Shown here: positions 31,200-40,200 of the stretch, in pieces | How the letters are laid out: each line of letters begins with the position of its first letter | Numbering within the stretch: position 1 is the stretch's first letter | From: Mastigocoleus sp. MO_188.B34 | Lineage (GTDB): Bacteria > Cyanobacteriota > Cyanobacteriia > Cyanobacteriales > Nostocaceae | Assembly (NCBI RefSeq): GCF_030065675.1 | Contig: NZ_JASJDK010000021.1 | Coordinates: forward strand, 1 to 64,000 | Reading direction: 5' to 3' | Length of the DNA stretch: 64,000 nucleotides | The notes under the pieces: generated by a model | What the model saw: the letters and a program-made list of their open reading frames with translations, nothing else | What the model was told of the DNA's origin: nothing | Databases searched by the model: none | Position numbers and translations under genes: made by a program

Positions 31200-31874
31200 G
31201 CAAATATACTCTAAAGTTATCCCCAATATACTACACCTCACCTTATCTGATTGGTGGCAGCTATGTTATTTTTGCAGATATCTATGAAAGAAATGGTAAA
31301 AAATCAAGCAGAAAGACAGATTGATAATCACAAAGAAGTCATTGGTGTCAACTTATGATTGACATAACTTTTTTTTCGATGTAATTTGAATGTTATAAAC
31401 TCTAAATTGCTTCATGAATCAACAATCAAAAGCAAGTCGTTTTTAGTCTATTTCTTTACGACTTGTTTTTGATATTATTTCTTATTTTCCCATCTAATTT
31501 TTTGTAATTAAAGGCTTTTGAGACATTGTATCTCGCTTTCTCATAGTGCCTGATTGTTATTCAGTTTTGTCATTCAAGTTAAGTACATATACTTTATTTT
31601 ATATATCGGTTGATTTTGAATTTTAATATATTCAATTTTTTAAAACGAAAAAATAATTTATTTAACAATAATTATTTGCTTCTCAATATATTTTATTTTC
31701 ACAAGCATTCGTTAGATTTTTTTGATTATCCTAAGAAAGGATAGATATGTAGATTGAATATTCTAGGATGCAAGAAATTCATAGAGATTTGGTATGTGTT
31801 ACAGGATTAGCAGCAATAAGGAATATATTTTAAAATAAATGTTTTAGAGAGCGAACATTTATTCTAGAGGAGAA
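31200..31874. other. non-coding stretch before the inverted-repeat element
   Basis: About 670 very AT-rich bases. Contains an imperfect duplication (AAGCAAGTCGTTTTTAGTC and ACGACTTGTTTTTGATA as an inverted pair near 31430-31475), which may be a terminator. No gene seen. Confidence 0.4.
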
Positions 31875-32022
31875 CAATAAGTCGAATAATGATAATTGTA
31901 CCTTAAGGGCAATATATATACCACCAAGATAAGAATAAGCTAATAAAACTTATCTTTGGTAAGTATGGATTTTTGAGTATATTAACCGTACAGATACTCA
32001 TCAAAACTTATTCGACTTATTG
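31875..32022. repeat. 148-bp element with 15-bp perfect terminal inverted repeats (MITE-like or structured RNA)
   Basis: Starts CAATAAGTCGAATAA and ends with its exact reverse complement TTATTCGACTTATTG. Inside are two further nested hairpins (CCAAGATAAG / CTTATCTTTGG and TTTTGAGTAT / ATACTCATCAAAA). No open frame. The shape suggests a non-autonomous mobile element or a folded RNA. Confidence 0.75.
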
Positions 32023-32169
32023 CTACACACTTTGTTTGGGCTGAATAAAAATGCAAATCACAAATTATCTTTAATATAGTTCAACAGCGATCTAATAAAG
32101 ATAAATCTCTTAAAAATTAGAGGTAAATTGCATTTTAACTCCTCCATCCAAATCTCCCGATTTTATAGA

Positions 32170-32427
32170 TTAGTCAGCAGGGGTAGCAGGACCAAATAGA
32201 CCACTGAGAATACCACCACCAGCAGCATTTGGATCTTGTAGCGCTTGAATTAGGAAAAGAGTATTCAAGTCAAGTCCACCAGTACCACCACCAGTACCAC
32301 CATTACTACCGAATAAGTTTTGCAGTAGTAAGAAATCAGCGATTCCTGCACCACCAGCAATATTTGCTTGCTCTTGTGGATTCAAATCTTCAGCAATTAA
32401 GTTTTCCCATTGAGAGTTGTTATTCAT
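32170..32427 (-). CDS. double-glycine leader peptide 1 (candidate secreted RiPP/microprotein precursor)
   Basis: 85 residues. The N-terminus is a leader with W7, the acidic helix LIAEDLNPQEQ and AGG at 24-26, the pattern (E-L/D-x-x-E-Q-x-x-I-x-G-G) cut by peptidase-containing ABC exporters after the double glycine. The predicted core of 59 residues is Gly/Leu-rich with NGGTGGGTGG and then LDLNTLFLIQALQDPNA, GLFGPATPAD. No Cys or Ser/Thr clusters suggest lanthionines. It is 82 bases downstream of peptide 2, in the same direction, and shares with it the leader and C-terminus. No transporter gene is in the window. Confidence 0.8.
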   Translation of the reverse strand: MNNNSQWENLIAEDLNPQEQANIAGGAGIADFLLLQNLFGSNGGTGGGTGGLDLNTLFLIQALQDPNAAGGGILSGLFGPATPAD

Positions 32428-32509
32428 GTTCCAAAGTTTCCTGTTAATGATGAAGTGTAGTTGTTGAGATTAGAAGGCGAAAAGACTAATGCATCAGTCT
32501 TTTTATAAG

Positions 32510-32758
32510 CTAGTCAGCAGGGGTAGCAGAACCAAACAGACCACTGAGAAGACCACCACTACCACCAGCGTTTGGATCTTGTAATGCTTCGAGTACTAAA
32601 AGATTACCTAGGTTAAGTCCACCTCCACCATTGGAGCTACCCAATAAACTCTGAAGTACTAAGAAATCTTGAATACCAGCACCACCTGCGATGGTTACTT
32701 GTTCTTCCACATTCAAGTCTTCAGCAATCAAATCTTCCCACTTGCTGTTATTATTCAT
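32510..32758 (-). CDS. double-glycine leader peptide 2
   Basis: 82 residues, with GGAG six to ten bases before the start as ribosome binding site. Leader M-N-N-N-S-K-W-E-D-L-I-A-E-D-L and GG at 25-26, exactly the same spacing as peptide 1. The 56-residue core repeats the plan of peptide 1: a hydrophobic part (FLVLQSLLGSSNGGGG), then NLLVLEALQDPNAGG and GLLSGLFGSATPAD. The final 30 residues are almost identical to peptide 1, a recent duplication. Probably transcribed with peptide 1. Confidence 0.8.
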   Translation of the reverse strand: MNNNSKWEDLIAEDLNVEEQVTIAGGAGIQDFLVLQSLLGSSNGGGGLNLGNLLVLEALQDPNAGGSGGLLSGLFGSATPAD

Positions 32759-33337
32759 TTCCCAATATTCTCCAATTAATTAACTAACTAGCGATGATTT
32801 GGATTGGGTCGAATATGCGCACCATAGAATATCTTAAAATGTGTCACAAAGTATAAAATTCTCTAAGCATTGGAAGATTAGAACCCATGAAAGATAAGTC
32901 GAAGTGGTGTAAATCCCAGAACTGAATAATCAGTGCACTGTAAATACACGAGACTTACCGCAACATTACGAAATTAGTGACTATAGGCAAAATATCTGCA
33001 TAACCTATTGTTTTACTAATTGTGTAATAAGAACTAGTTCCAAATACTAAGTTTGTAGTTATATACTTCTGTATCTTCTATGGGTGCACAAATTCTACAC
33101 AAGCATTGACTAATATCCAGTCATAAGCAAGTTATTTTAGACTTTTCTCAGAATAAAAACACTTGCATGTGACAAGTAAATGTATCAAACAGATATCACC
33201 CAAAATCTCAGGATAATAATTTGTTTGAATTTACTATGAATAGATACGAGGTTTTCATAGGTCTTACATTTATAAGACCTATATATCGATGGCTCTATAA
33301 ATATTAATCAACGAATTAGTGACCAATGACTAAATTA
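32759..33337. other. spacer between double-glycine peptides 2 and 3
   Basis: About 580 AT-rich bases with no fourth leader-type frame on either strand that I can find. A palindromic stretch TTTCATAGGTCTTACATTTATAAGACCTATA lies at 33252-33284 (stem TAGGTCTTA / TAAGACCTA), which could terminate or regulate the upstream peptide gene. Confidence 0.5.
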
Positions 33338-33541
33338 TTAGTCATCCTCAGGAGCAGTCACACTTTTAAACAATTCTTGTTGAAAGTACTGTTGACCAAG
33401 AGCTGGATTAATTTGGGATAATTGGAGATATTTTTTGAAGAAATCATCGAGAGAAGAACCATCACCACCAGCAATAGCTGCTTGCTCTTCTACATTCAGA
33501 TCTTCTAAGATCAGCTCTTCGAACTGAACGCCATTATTCAT
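33338..33541 (-). CDS. double-glycine leader peptide 3
   Basis: 67 residues. Leader MNNGVQFEELILEDLNVEEQ with AIAGG, the double glycine again at 25-26, clearly homologous to peptides 1 and 2. The 41-residue core is different: DGSSLDDFFKKYLQLSQ, then INPALGQQYFQQELF and an acidic end (APEDD), amphipathic and without the Gly-rich repeats. So the leader is shared while the cores diverge, as in families of exported peptides with one common transporter. Confidence 0.78.
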   Translation of the reverse strand: MNNGVQFEELILEDLNVEEQAAIAGGDGSSLDDFFKKYLQLSQINPALGQQYFQQELFKSVTAPEDD

Positions 33542-34139
33542 TTCTGATAACCTCTAAATTGCTTTTGAATCACTCTAAAAGTTAGAGGAAATTCTTATTT
33601 CCTTAACTTACTCAATAGCATATATGGAAAAAGTGACAAAAACGGGACAAATTCTCTCCATGTCGAAAAAAAAATTAATGTTCACTATAGTCAATATTTT
33701 TTTCAACAACATAGCTCTAATATTTAACTACGTCATTGAAGTAAAAGTACTCACAAAAATAATTTTTATCTGACGAGAGTTTATGTCGCTAGTTGCAAAT
33801 ACCCTTGATTTACAGTGATTTGGTCACAATTCATATCTACTTCTTCATCAATCTTAAGCTATTTTAAAGTATTCATGAAGTTGACCAATAGAGGAATACA
33901 TTGGCATATTTGATATGCAAACATAGAGAGAATTATATATATCTGTATGTCAAGATAGTCTTATTATCGATTGCATGAAAACTGTTTTGTAAATCTATTT
34001 CTACTACTTTTAATTTACTAATATAGTTCGATGGACATGGAAGTTTAATTAGTTTTTATTTAATTTACTTGAAATTCCCCCATAACTAAATAGCCCATCA
34101 TCATGTGCGATAAATTTTCATATAAAGATACTTCAGCCT
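33542..34139. other. divergent intergenic region between peptide 3 and the LysE-type gene
   Basis: About 600 AT-rich bases that must contain the promoters of the peptide cluster and of the exporter gene. No known operator recognised. Confidence 0.4.
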
Positions 34140-34766
34140 ATGCAGACTACCATGACATTTAGCAGTATCGCTGCACTATTGGGAACAATGATTATTCTGG
34201 CTGCTATCCCTAGTCCCAGTGTGTTTGCTGTGGTAGCGCGCACAATTGCATCCGGATTTACCCATGGTTTCGTTACAGTCGTGGGGATACTGGTTGGTGA
34301 TTTTGTATTCATCATCTTAGCTATTTACGGTTTATCAGCGATCGCTCAGACTCTGGATAGTCTGTTCGTTGTAGTAAAGTATCTTGGTAGTGCTTATCTG
34401 ATCTGGTTGGGAATACAGTTATGGAGAGCAAAATCGAAAGCTATAGAAGTTGAAGGAATTAGAGAATCATCTTGGTTATCTAATTTCTTGAGCGGTCTAT
34501 TTATTACTTTAGGCGATCAAAAAGCACTTTTATTTTACTTGGGTTTTTTCCCTGCTTTTATTGAGTTGAAGAATATATCTATTTTGGATACTTGCATAAT
34601 TATGGCGATCGCTACTATTGCTGTGGGTGGAGTAAAGCTTGGTTATGCATATATGGCTGATAAAGCTAGATTAATTTTTCAAAGTTCTAGAGCCAAGAAA
34701 ATTATAAATATTATTGCTGGTACTGTCATGATTGGTACTGGTTTTATGTTGTTGGTAAAGACTTAA
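34140..34766 (+). CDS. LysE/RhtB-family amino acid exporter
   Basis: 208 residues with about six membrane helices. The N-terminal IPSPSVFAVVARTIASGFTHG corresponds to the family's GPG/PSP region, followed by KYLGSAYLIWLGIQLWRAKS and GDQKALLFYLGFFPAF, all characteristic of LysE/RhtB transporters that export amino acids or homoserine-type compounds. A second in-frame ATG lies four codons in. Substrate unknown. Its neighbours, exported peptides on one side and a transposon scar on the other, do not define it. Confidence 0.92.
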   Translation: MQTTMTFSSIAALLGTMIILAAIPSPSVFAVVARTIASGFTHGFVTVVGILVGDFVFIILAIYGLSAIAQTLDSLFVVVKYLGSAYLIWLGIQLWRAKSKAIEVEGIRESSWLSNFLSGLFITLGDQKALLFYLGFFPAFIELKNISILDTCIIMAIATIAVGGVKLGYAYMADKARLIFQSSRAKKIINIIAGTVMIGTGFMLLVKT

Positions 34767-34879
34767 TCAAGAATAATAGAAGAAAAGCTCCTGGGATAGA
34801 GTCCTAAGGAACTAGTAAATAGTAGGTTGATAATTATAATTCTGTGTAACAATGTATAAAATCAATCCTCTTTCAAAAG

Positions 34880-35222
34880 GTGGAGATCTCAGCTATAGTC
34901 CCTCCTGTCGTTTTTCTGTATCCCCTCAATAATTCGGGGTAGGAAGTCATTGAGCTATCCACGACCAACCGAATGGATTAGAAACAGATTTCTCGCGAAT
35001 AAGAGTCCCCAAAGATGGAGTATTTCCAATTTTGGAAATGCGGTCACGGATATATTCAAAAAAGCTGATTCCCAACTTGCGAGTAGTGGCTACAAGAGAC
35101 ATAAAAATATCCCAAGCTTTTATACCTTGTTGAGTTTGGGTTGCATAACTGATATTACGTCGCTGCACCATAGTCCTAGCAGCTAACTCTGCAGGATTGT
35201 TATGCAATGGTAATTCCGGATG
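34880..35222 (-). pseudogene. 3' remnant of an IS66-family transposase
   Basis: The minus strand from 35222 to the stop at 34947 encodes PELPLHNNPAELAARTMVQR, then TFMSLVATTRKLGISF-like sequence, then DRISKIGNTPSLGTLIREKS: the C-terminal end of IS66-type (DDE) transposases. The catalytic region is missing. Beyond the stop, 34923-34940 forms a short CCCC-TCAATAATTC-GGGG hairpin that may belong to the element end. The fragment ends abruptly inside the 5' end of the next gene on the other strand. Confidence 0.75.
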
Positions 35223-35479
35223 CTCCAAAACCAGAGATTGAGGCTGCACTGAAGTATGCTGAACAAAATGGCTGGTACGTTGATGTTGGTGGTTCACATG
35301 CTTGGGGTAAGATTTATTGTCCTTACAACGATAAAGAATGCAGGTGTGGAATTTTTTGTATATCTAGTGTTTGGAGTACCCCAAAAAATGCAGGAAATCA
35401 TGCGAAGCAGATTCGCCGGATAGTCGATAACTGTACAAGACATAACATTACAGATGATTCTTGCGAAGAAGAGGGATAA
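35207..35479 (+). CDS. HicA-like putative toxin of a toxin-antitoxin pair
   Basis: 90 residues. WYVDVGGSHAWGKIYCP has the G-x-S-H element reminiscent of HicA mRNA interferases, and CRCGIFCISSVWSTPKNAGN with HAKQIRRIVDNC follows; five cysteines could bind metal. The partner gene follows after three bases. The ATG and roughly the first five codons lie within sequence that is homologous, on the other strand, to the IS66 transposase, so the native start may have been replaced by the insertion. The HicA link is inference from size, motif and pairing; the family seems to be cyanobacterial. Confidence 0.65.
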   Translation: MVIPDAPKPEIEAALKYAEQNGWYVDVGGSHAWGKIYCPYNDKECRCGIFCISSVWSTPKNAGNHAKQIRRIVDNCTRHNITDDSCEEEG

Positions 35480-35482
35480 ACA

Positions 35483-36010
35483 ATGAAAGAGTATGATTTT
35501 ACTTTAAAGTTTAATCTCCACAATTCTCAAGCTGACCCCGATAGTCATGTTGAGAAGTTATATCAAGGTGGTTGTGACGATGCTTTAATTGGAATTGGGA
35601 AGCAAGGATATATTTCACTGAATTTTATTCGTGAAGCATCATCTGCTTATGAGGCTGTTTCTAGCGCTATTATTGACGTCAAAAGAGTTATCCCATACGC
35701 CACTTTAATTGAAGCTACACCCGATTTTGTTGGTTTAACAGATGCAGCCAAAATCCTTGGATGTACTCGACAAAATATCAGAAAACTGATTATAACAAAT
35801 GAACCAAAAGCTCCATTTCCTGTTTATGAAGGTACACCTTCTATTTGGCATTTGGCAGAAATATTAATATGGTTGAGAGAAGTCAAAAAGTATGCGATCA
35901 ATGATGCGTTAATAGAGGTCGCTAAAATCAATATGAATATTAATCTCGCTAATAGTTGGCAAAAAGTTGAGCCAAATCTCCAAGAAAATATTAAGGCTTT
36001 GGTTGGTTAA
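35483..36010 (+). CDS. putative antitoxin/DNA-binding protein with HicB-like and helix-turn-helix parts
   Basis: 175 residues. The first 80 residues (EKLYQGGCDDALIGIGKQGY, FIREASSAYEAVSSAIIDVK) look like a small alpha-beta sensing or binding domain. Residues 85-130 contain LTDAAKILGCTRQNIRKLI, a helix-turn-helix of the MerR/excisionase type, then IWHLAEILIWLREVKKYA. Only three bases separate it from the upstream gene, so they are almost surely one transcript. The arrangement toxin first, DNA-binding antitoxin second, is that of hicAB. Confidence 0.7.
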   Translation: MKEYDFTLKFNLHNSQADPDSHVEKLYQGGCDDALIGIGKQGYISLNFIREASSAYEAVSSAIIDVKRVIPYATLIEATPDFVGLTDAAKILGCTRQNIRKLIITNEPKAPFPVYEGTPSIWHLAEILIWLREVKKYAINDALIEVAKINMNINLANSWQKVEPNLQENIKALVG

Positions 36011-36048
36011 ATAAGGGATTTCCAATTGAAAAAGTATATCACTCGTCC

Positions 36049-36068
36049 GGGCGCACGTCGGTGCGCCC
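36049..36068. repeat. 20-bp palindromic repeat, copy 1
   Basis: GGGCGCACGTCGGTGCGCCC. The exact reverse complement is at 43778-43797; both are preceded by AGGGATTTCCAA 30-45 bases upstream, so they are copies of one larger dispersed element. Confidence 0.8.
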
Positions 36069-36088
36069 CTACCAGAAACAAATAAATA

Positions 36089-37072
36089 CTAAGTATTCTT
36101 TACAGGGGAAGCATTTTTATCGCATAAATCTAAATACAGCTTTTGGAATGCTTCTAACTCTGTCAACCAACTTGATGCTGATTCTAAAATTTGTCGCTCA
36201 CTTCTCACCTGAGTAATATAATTACCTTCTGACTCATCAAATAACACAAACACAGAAACAGATTGCAAACAAGTTTGCGGTTTACCTACAACCTTAAAAT
36301 CAGTAATAATATGTTCATCTTCCAGTAGCTCTACTTCTAATCCTAAATCCCGAACAGCTTCCTGGATTTGTTCAATCTGCAATTGATTAATATCAGGTAT
36401 TCTACTTTCTAAATTAACTAATTCTCCCGGGCTAGGTAAATCTTTAGTTTCTGAATTTACTTTAGTTTCTGAATTTAAAATATCTGCTTTCAGTTCTATT
36501 TCTGCTTGTAGCGGGTCTGCGATCGCATAAATTAATTTAGTTGTTGGAGAACTGAATACATGTCCTTGTTGATAGCACTTCTCTCCTTGAGGTGTAATAT
36601 TAATTTTTAACGGTAAAGCTTCCAAGCAATTCAATTTAACGAGTCGCTCGATCGCACTTCTGACAAATATAATATCTAAACCTAATACTTTTGCTAATTC
36701 TTCAGTTGTTGGGGGTGGTGTAAACTCAATAGCAGCCCGAAGGATAAATTCTTCTAGGATATTTAATTTACGGGTTTCGCTGATAGTTATCTTAACTGGT
36801 ATTTGCTGTACTTCATAGTAATAGTTACGAGCAAATACAACAGATAATTTAGATGTCTGCTTTGAATTTTGCTTTCCAGAATTTTCCTTTTCAATTTGTT
36901 TTACTAAGGAACTGAGACTAGAATCAATAAATTTTGGCTGGGGTTTTTTTTCCTGGGAAGTTTGAGGAGAAGTTTGAGATGATTCTTGAGATAAATCTTG
37001 AGATTCTTTTTTCGTAGATTTTCTCTTGGTTTTTCTCTTACCTTCGGTACTTTCTGTGTCTTTGCTGCTCAT
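36089..37072 (-). CDS. hypothetical winged-helix protein paired with the SF1 helicase
   Basis: 327 residues. A Lys/Ser/Gln-rich, probably disordered N-terminus (1-60) is followed by a winged-helix-like segment at about 95-165 (FILRAAIEFTPPPTTEELAKV, LVKLNCLEALPLKINIT), where a DNA-binding helix pair with a wing is plausible. The C-terminal half is mixed alpha/beta (IEQIQEAVRDLGLEVELLED, SVSVFVLFDESEGNY). Not recognised as a named family. It follows the helicase gene by 132 bases in the same direction and is probably in the same operon, so it may be its DNA- or RNA-binding or regulatory partner. Confidence 0.75.
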   Translation of the reverse strand: MSSKDTESTEGKRKTKRKSTKKESQDLSQESSQTSPQTSQEKKPQPKFIDSSLSSLVKQIEKENSGKQNSKQTSKLSVVFARNYYYEVQQIPVKITISETRKLNILEEFILRAAIEFTPPPTTEELAKVLGLDIIFVRSAIERLVKLNCLEALPLKINITPQGEKCYQQGHVFSSPTTKLIYAIADPLQAEIELKADILNSETKVNSETKDLPSPGELVNLESRIPDINQLQIEQIQEAVRDLGLEVELLEDEHIITDFKVVGKPQTCLQSVSVFVLFDESEGNYITQVRSERQILESASSWLTELEAFQKLYLDLCDKNASPVKNT

Positions 37073-37126
37073 TAGATCAATAGATATCTATCTTCAAATA
37101 TTATCTGCACATAACCCGAAATCCTT

Positions 37127-37154
37127 GTAGAGACGCGCCATGGCGCGTCTCTAC
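37127..37154. repeat. 28-bp palindrome family, copy A (centre CCATGG)
   Basis: GTAGAGACGCGCCA followed by its perfect reverse complement. Same family as 41674, 43968, 45798 and 48300. Copies A and C share flanks as well (AACCCGAAA ... CTTGTAGAG). It sits between helicase and winged-helix gene. Confidence 0.9.
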
Positions 37155-37203
37155 ATCTTTTGGGGAAATTTTACGTCCTACATCTTTTGGGGAAATGTCT
37201 AAT

Positions 37204-40200
37204 CTACAAAACATAACTAACATCTATTAAACCCCCATATTTATCAACAGTACGAGCAACTTCTTGATACATAGACCCAACTTTACCAGATTGTTGAGTA
37301 AACAGGTCATAACAACCTACCACCACGAGTAATTCCTGAGCGCGAGAAAAAGCGACATTTACCCGTTCCGGAGCTTTTGCAAAACCGATATCTCCCCGAA
37401 AGTTATTACATACGGTACTCACAATAATTACTGGACGTTCCATTCCTTGAAAAATATCAACTGTTCCGGTACGAATATCTAAGGAAGGGAATTTTTTCGC
37501 TGCAATTCTATCTTTTATTAACCTTAACTGAGCGCCGTAAAAAGTAATAATTCCAATTTCTTTTTTTTCATTACTTTTTTGTACTTTACTTGACCAAGCA
37601 GTTTCTAATTGTTCGCATAGCTTTTCAATGGCGTCAACTTCCTTAATATTAATTCGAGACGTCCCTTCTCTTTTTTCGTTAAAATCGTTATCTATCGGAG
37701 TTTTCAACCACAAAATATGTTGATTTGCTTGAAGTAATTCACCGGACAAATTATGAGCGCGTAAACTATCTGGTTCTGGAAGACCGCAACTAAGTTTATC
37801 CTGATAAAACTGATTAATTGCTCCCATGATTTGCGGATGCATGCGATATTGAATTGTCAGCATGCGCTTGATGTTTTCATCCGCAGATTCAAATTGGGTT
37901 TTGAAGAGAGATTCTTTAATAAACTTTAGTTCGTCTTTAGTTGTACCAATTTCTTCGGCGATATCTTCGATGGTATCATCGCGTAACATGGGCGGTAATT
38001 GTCGATGGTCCCCGACTAAAACAATTTTCTTACCTTTTAAAGCTGGAATTAATAATTCTGGGGGAGTACATTTACTTACTTCATCAATAATTACCACATC
38101 AAAACTGGGAAATTCTCGGGAAAAATCGCCCCTCGCAGCTTGGACGCAGGTAATACCGACAACGTTAGCGTTATCTAAATAAATTTGTTTGAGATCCTCA
38201 ATATCTTGTTGTGAGGGTTGACGAAGTTTTTTAATCCAGTCTTGAACAAAGTTTTGATAGCGATTGAGGTAATTTTCTTTTTCTTGTAATTCTTTTTGCC
38301 AAAATTCAAGTTGTCGCTTGATTTTGGTTAAGAAATCAAGGTTATACAATTCTATATTATTAGGTTGCTTGGGATTGCTTTCTTGTGTCGTAATGACTGT
38401 ATTATTTGACTCCTTGGGATTACTTTCTTGCGTCGCAATGACTGTATTAGGTTGAAAGTTAATTTGAAAATTAAAATTATTAGATATCTTTTTCCATAAA
38501 TTCTGCCACCATTTACGTTCTTTCGCTAAATCTTTTGGTAACTGTGCTTGAATTTGTTCTTCGAGTTCAGTAATTTTATTTTGGGATATTTGTAATTCCT
38601 CTTTGGCGCGATCGCTCTCTAACTTTAAGTTTGAAACTTCTGTATCTAAGTTGTTTTTGATATACTTTAATGTTTTTAAGGGGTCGATATCGGGAATTAA
38701 TTTAATTAAACGATTGAGATTATTTTCCCAAGCAGCAACTTCGGCGCTAAAATGATGGGGATTTTCCCAAATGTAAGATTGATTATTAATATATTCTTCG
38801 ACTAAAAGACCTAATCTTTTTGGTAGCTCCGGTTTTTGACTTAACTCTTGCAAAAAAGTTACCGCTTGAGTAAGTTTGATATTAGAATCTTCCCTAATTG
38901 TTTCAATGTCATTTTCTAGTTGATCTATTTGAGATTTTGCATTATTGAGCTTGATTTCAACTTCTTGGGCTTGTTTTTGGAAATTTTCTAGATATTGTTC
39001 GGTTTCTGCTTTGAGGGGAAAAACACATTCCCGCGCATTTGCTAAGATGCTTTCTTTTAACTCTTCAACAATTTGTTTTAAAGTTGCATTTACATTGCTT
39101 TCGTTCCAAGATTCACCATAAATAGCTTGAAGTTGAATTAATAAACTACCAGCTTCCCTAACCAAAGGTTGACGTTCTGGAGGTTTGAGACGATAGTAAT
39201 CTGCAAACTTCTCAGCTAAATCTTGCCATTGTTGGCGATGTTCCCCTATAAGTACTAAAGGAATTTCCCCTAAAGTACGATTCATGAATTCACTAAATTT
39301 ACTCGTTTTACCTTTAGCGTTAATACAACCTTTTTCTAATTCATAGGTAAAAGCGTTATATAATTGCTGCCAGTTCGGTAAATGGTCAACCTTGCGGACT
39401 TGATAATCAATTGGTACTAAAGATAATCGAGACGAACTAGCGATCGTTATTAATCCTGATGGTAGTTCTAAGACTTTTTCCGTTATGGGTTTACCAGTCT
39501 GACGACATCGATTTAAAATTTTGTGTAATCTCTGGCTAGCATTAGCTTTCCAATCCCTGACAGCACCAATAATAAAACCAATTTCACTTCTGCGTCTTTC
39601 GGTTCGGCGAATTTTTTCCGCTAATTCCTGTTGCTCACCTAAAAGTTTATGATATCCCTGATGCAATGTGTTTGCAGATTCAGAAGCAGAGCGGAAATTT
39701 TGTACTGATACCCCCACTTCTGACATCACGGTGATCGCATCATTTGCACCGCTAAATGCTGGGGGAAAGCTTTCAATTTCCTTTGCGACAGTATTTTTCA
39801 ACCACGCAGCTAATCCAAAAGCACCACATTTAGGTGGTGTAAAACTAAGTTCTCCTGCATCGTGAATTGCTGTTTTGATATTTGCAATAAATTGGTCTAC
39901 TACGCTATCACCTTTAGCGTAAGGTTGAAGCTGAGGAAGAAAACTTACAACTTCTTCAGTTAACCAGTTCATTTTTGATGCAGGTTTAATAATCTTTTTT
40001 AAACCCACCAGCAAAGATTCTAGTTTATCTGTTTTTGCGATCGCAGTTTGATAAATTTCTTCTTGTTGCTTACAAGCTTGCTCTAACTGTAATTTACGTT
40101 CTTGAAATTCTTGTTGTTGATGAATCCATTCCGATTCCGATTGCAAATATTTTCCGAAGCGCTCCTGGGGAGCTAATAATTCCTGTAAAACTTTGACCCT

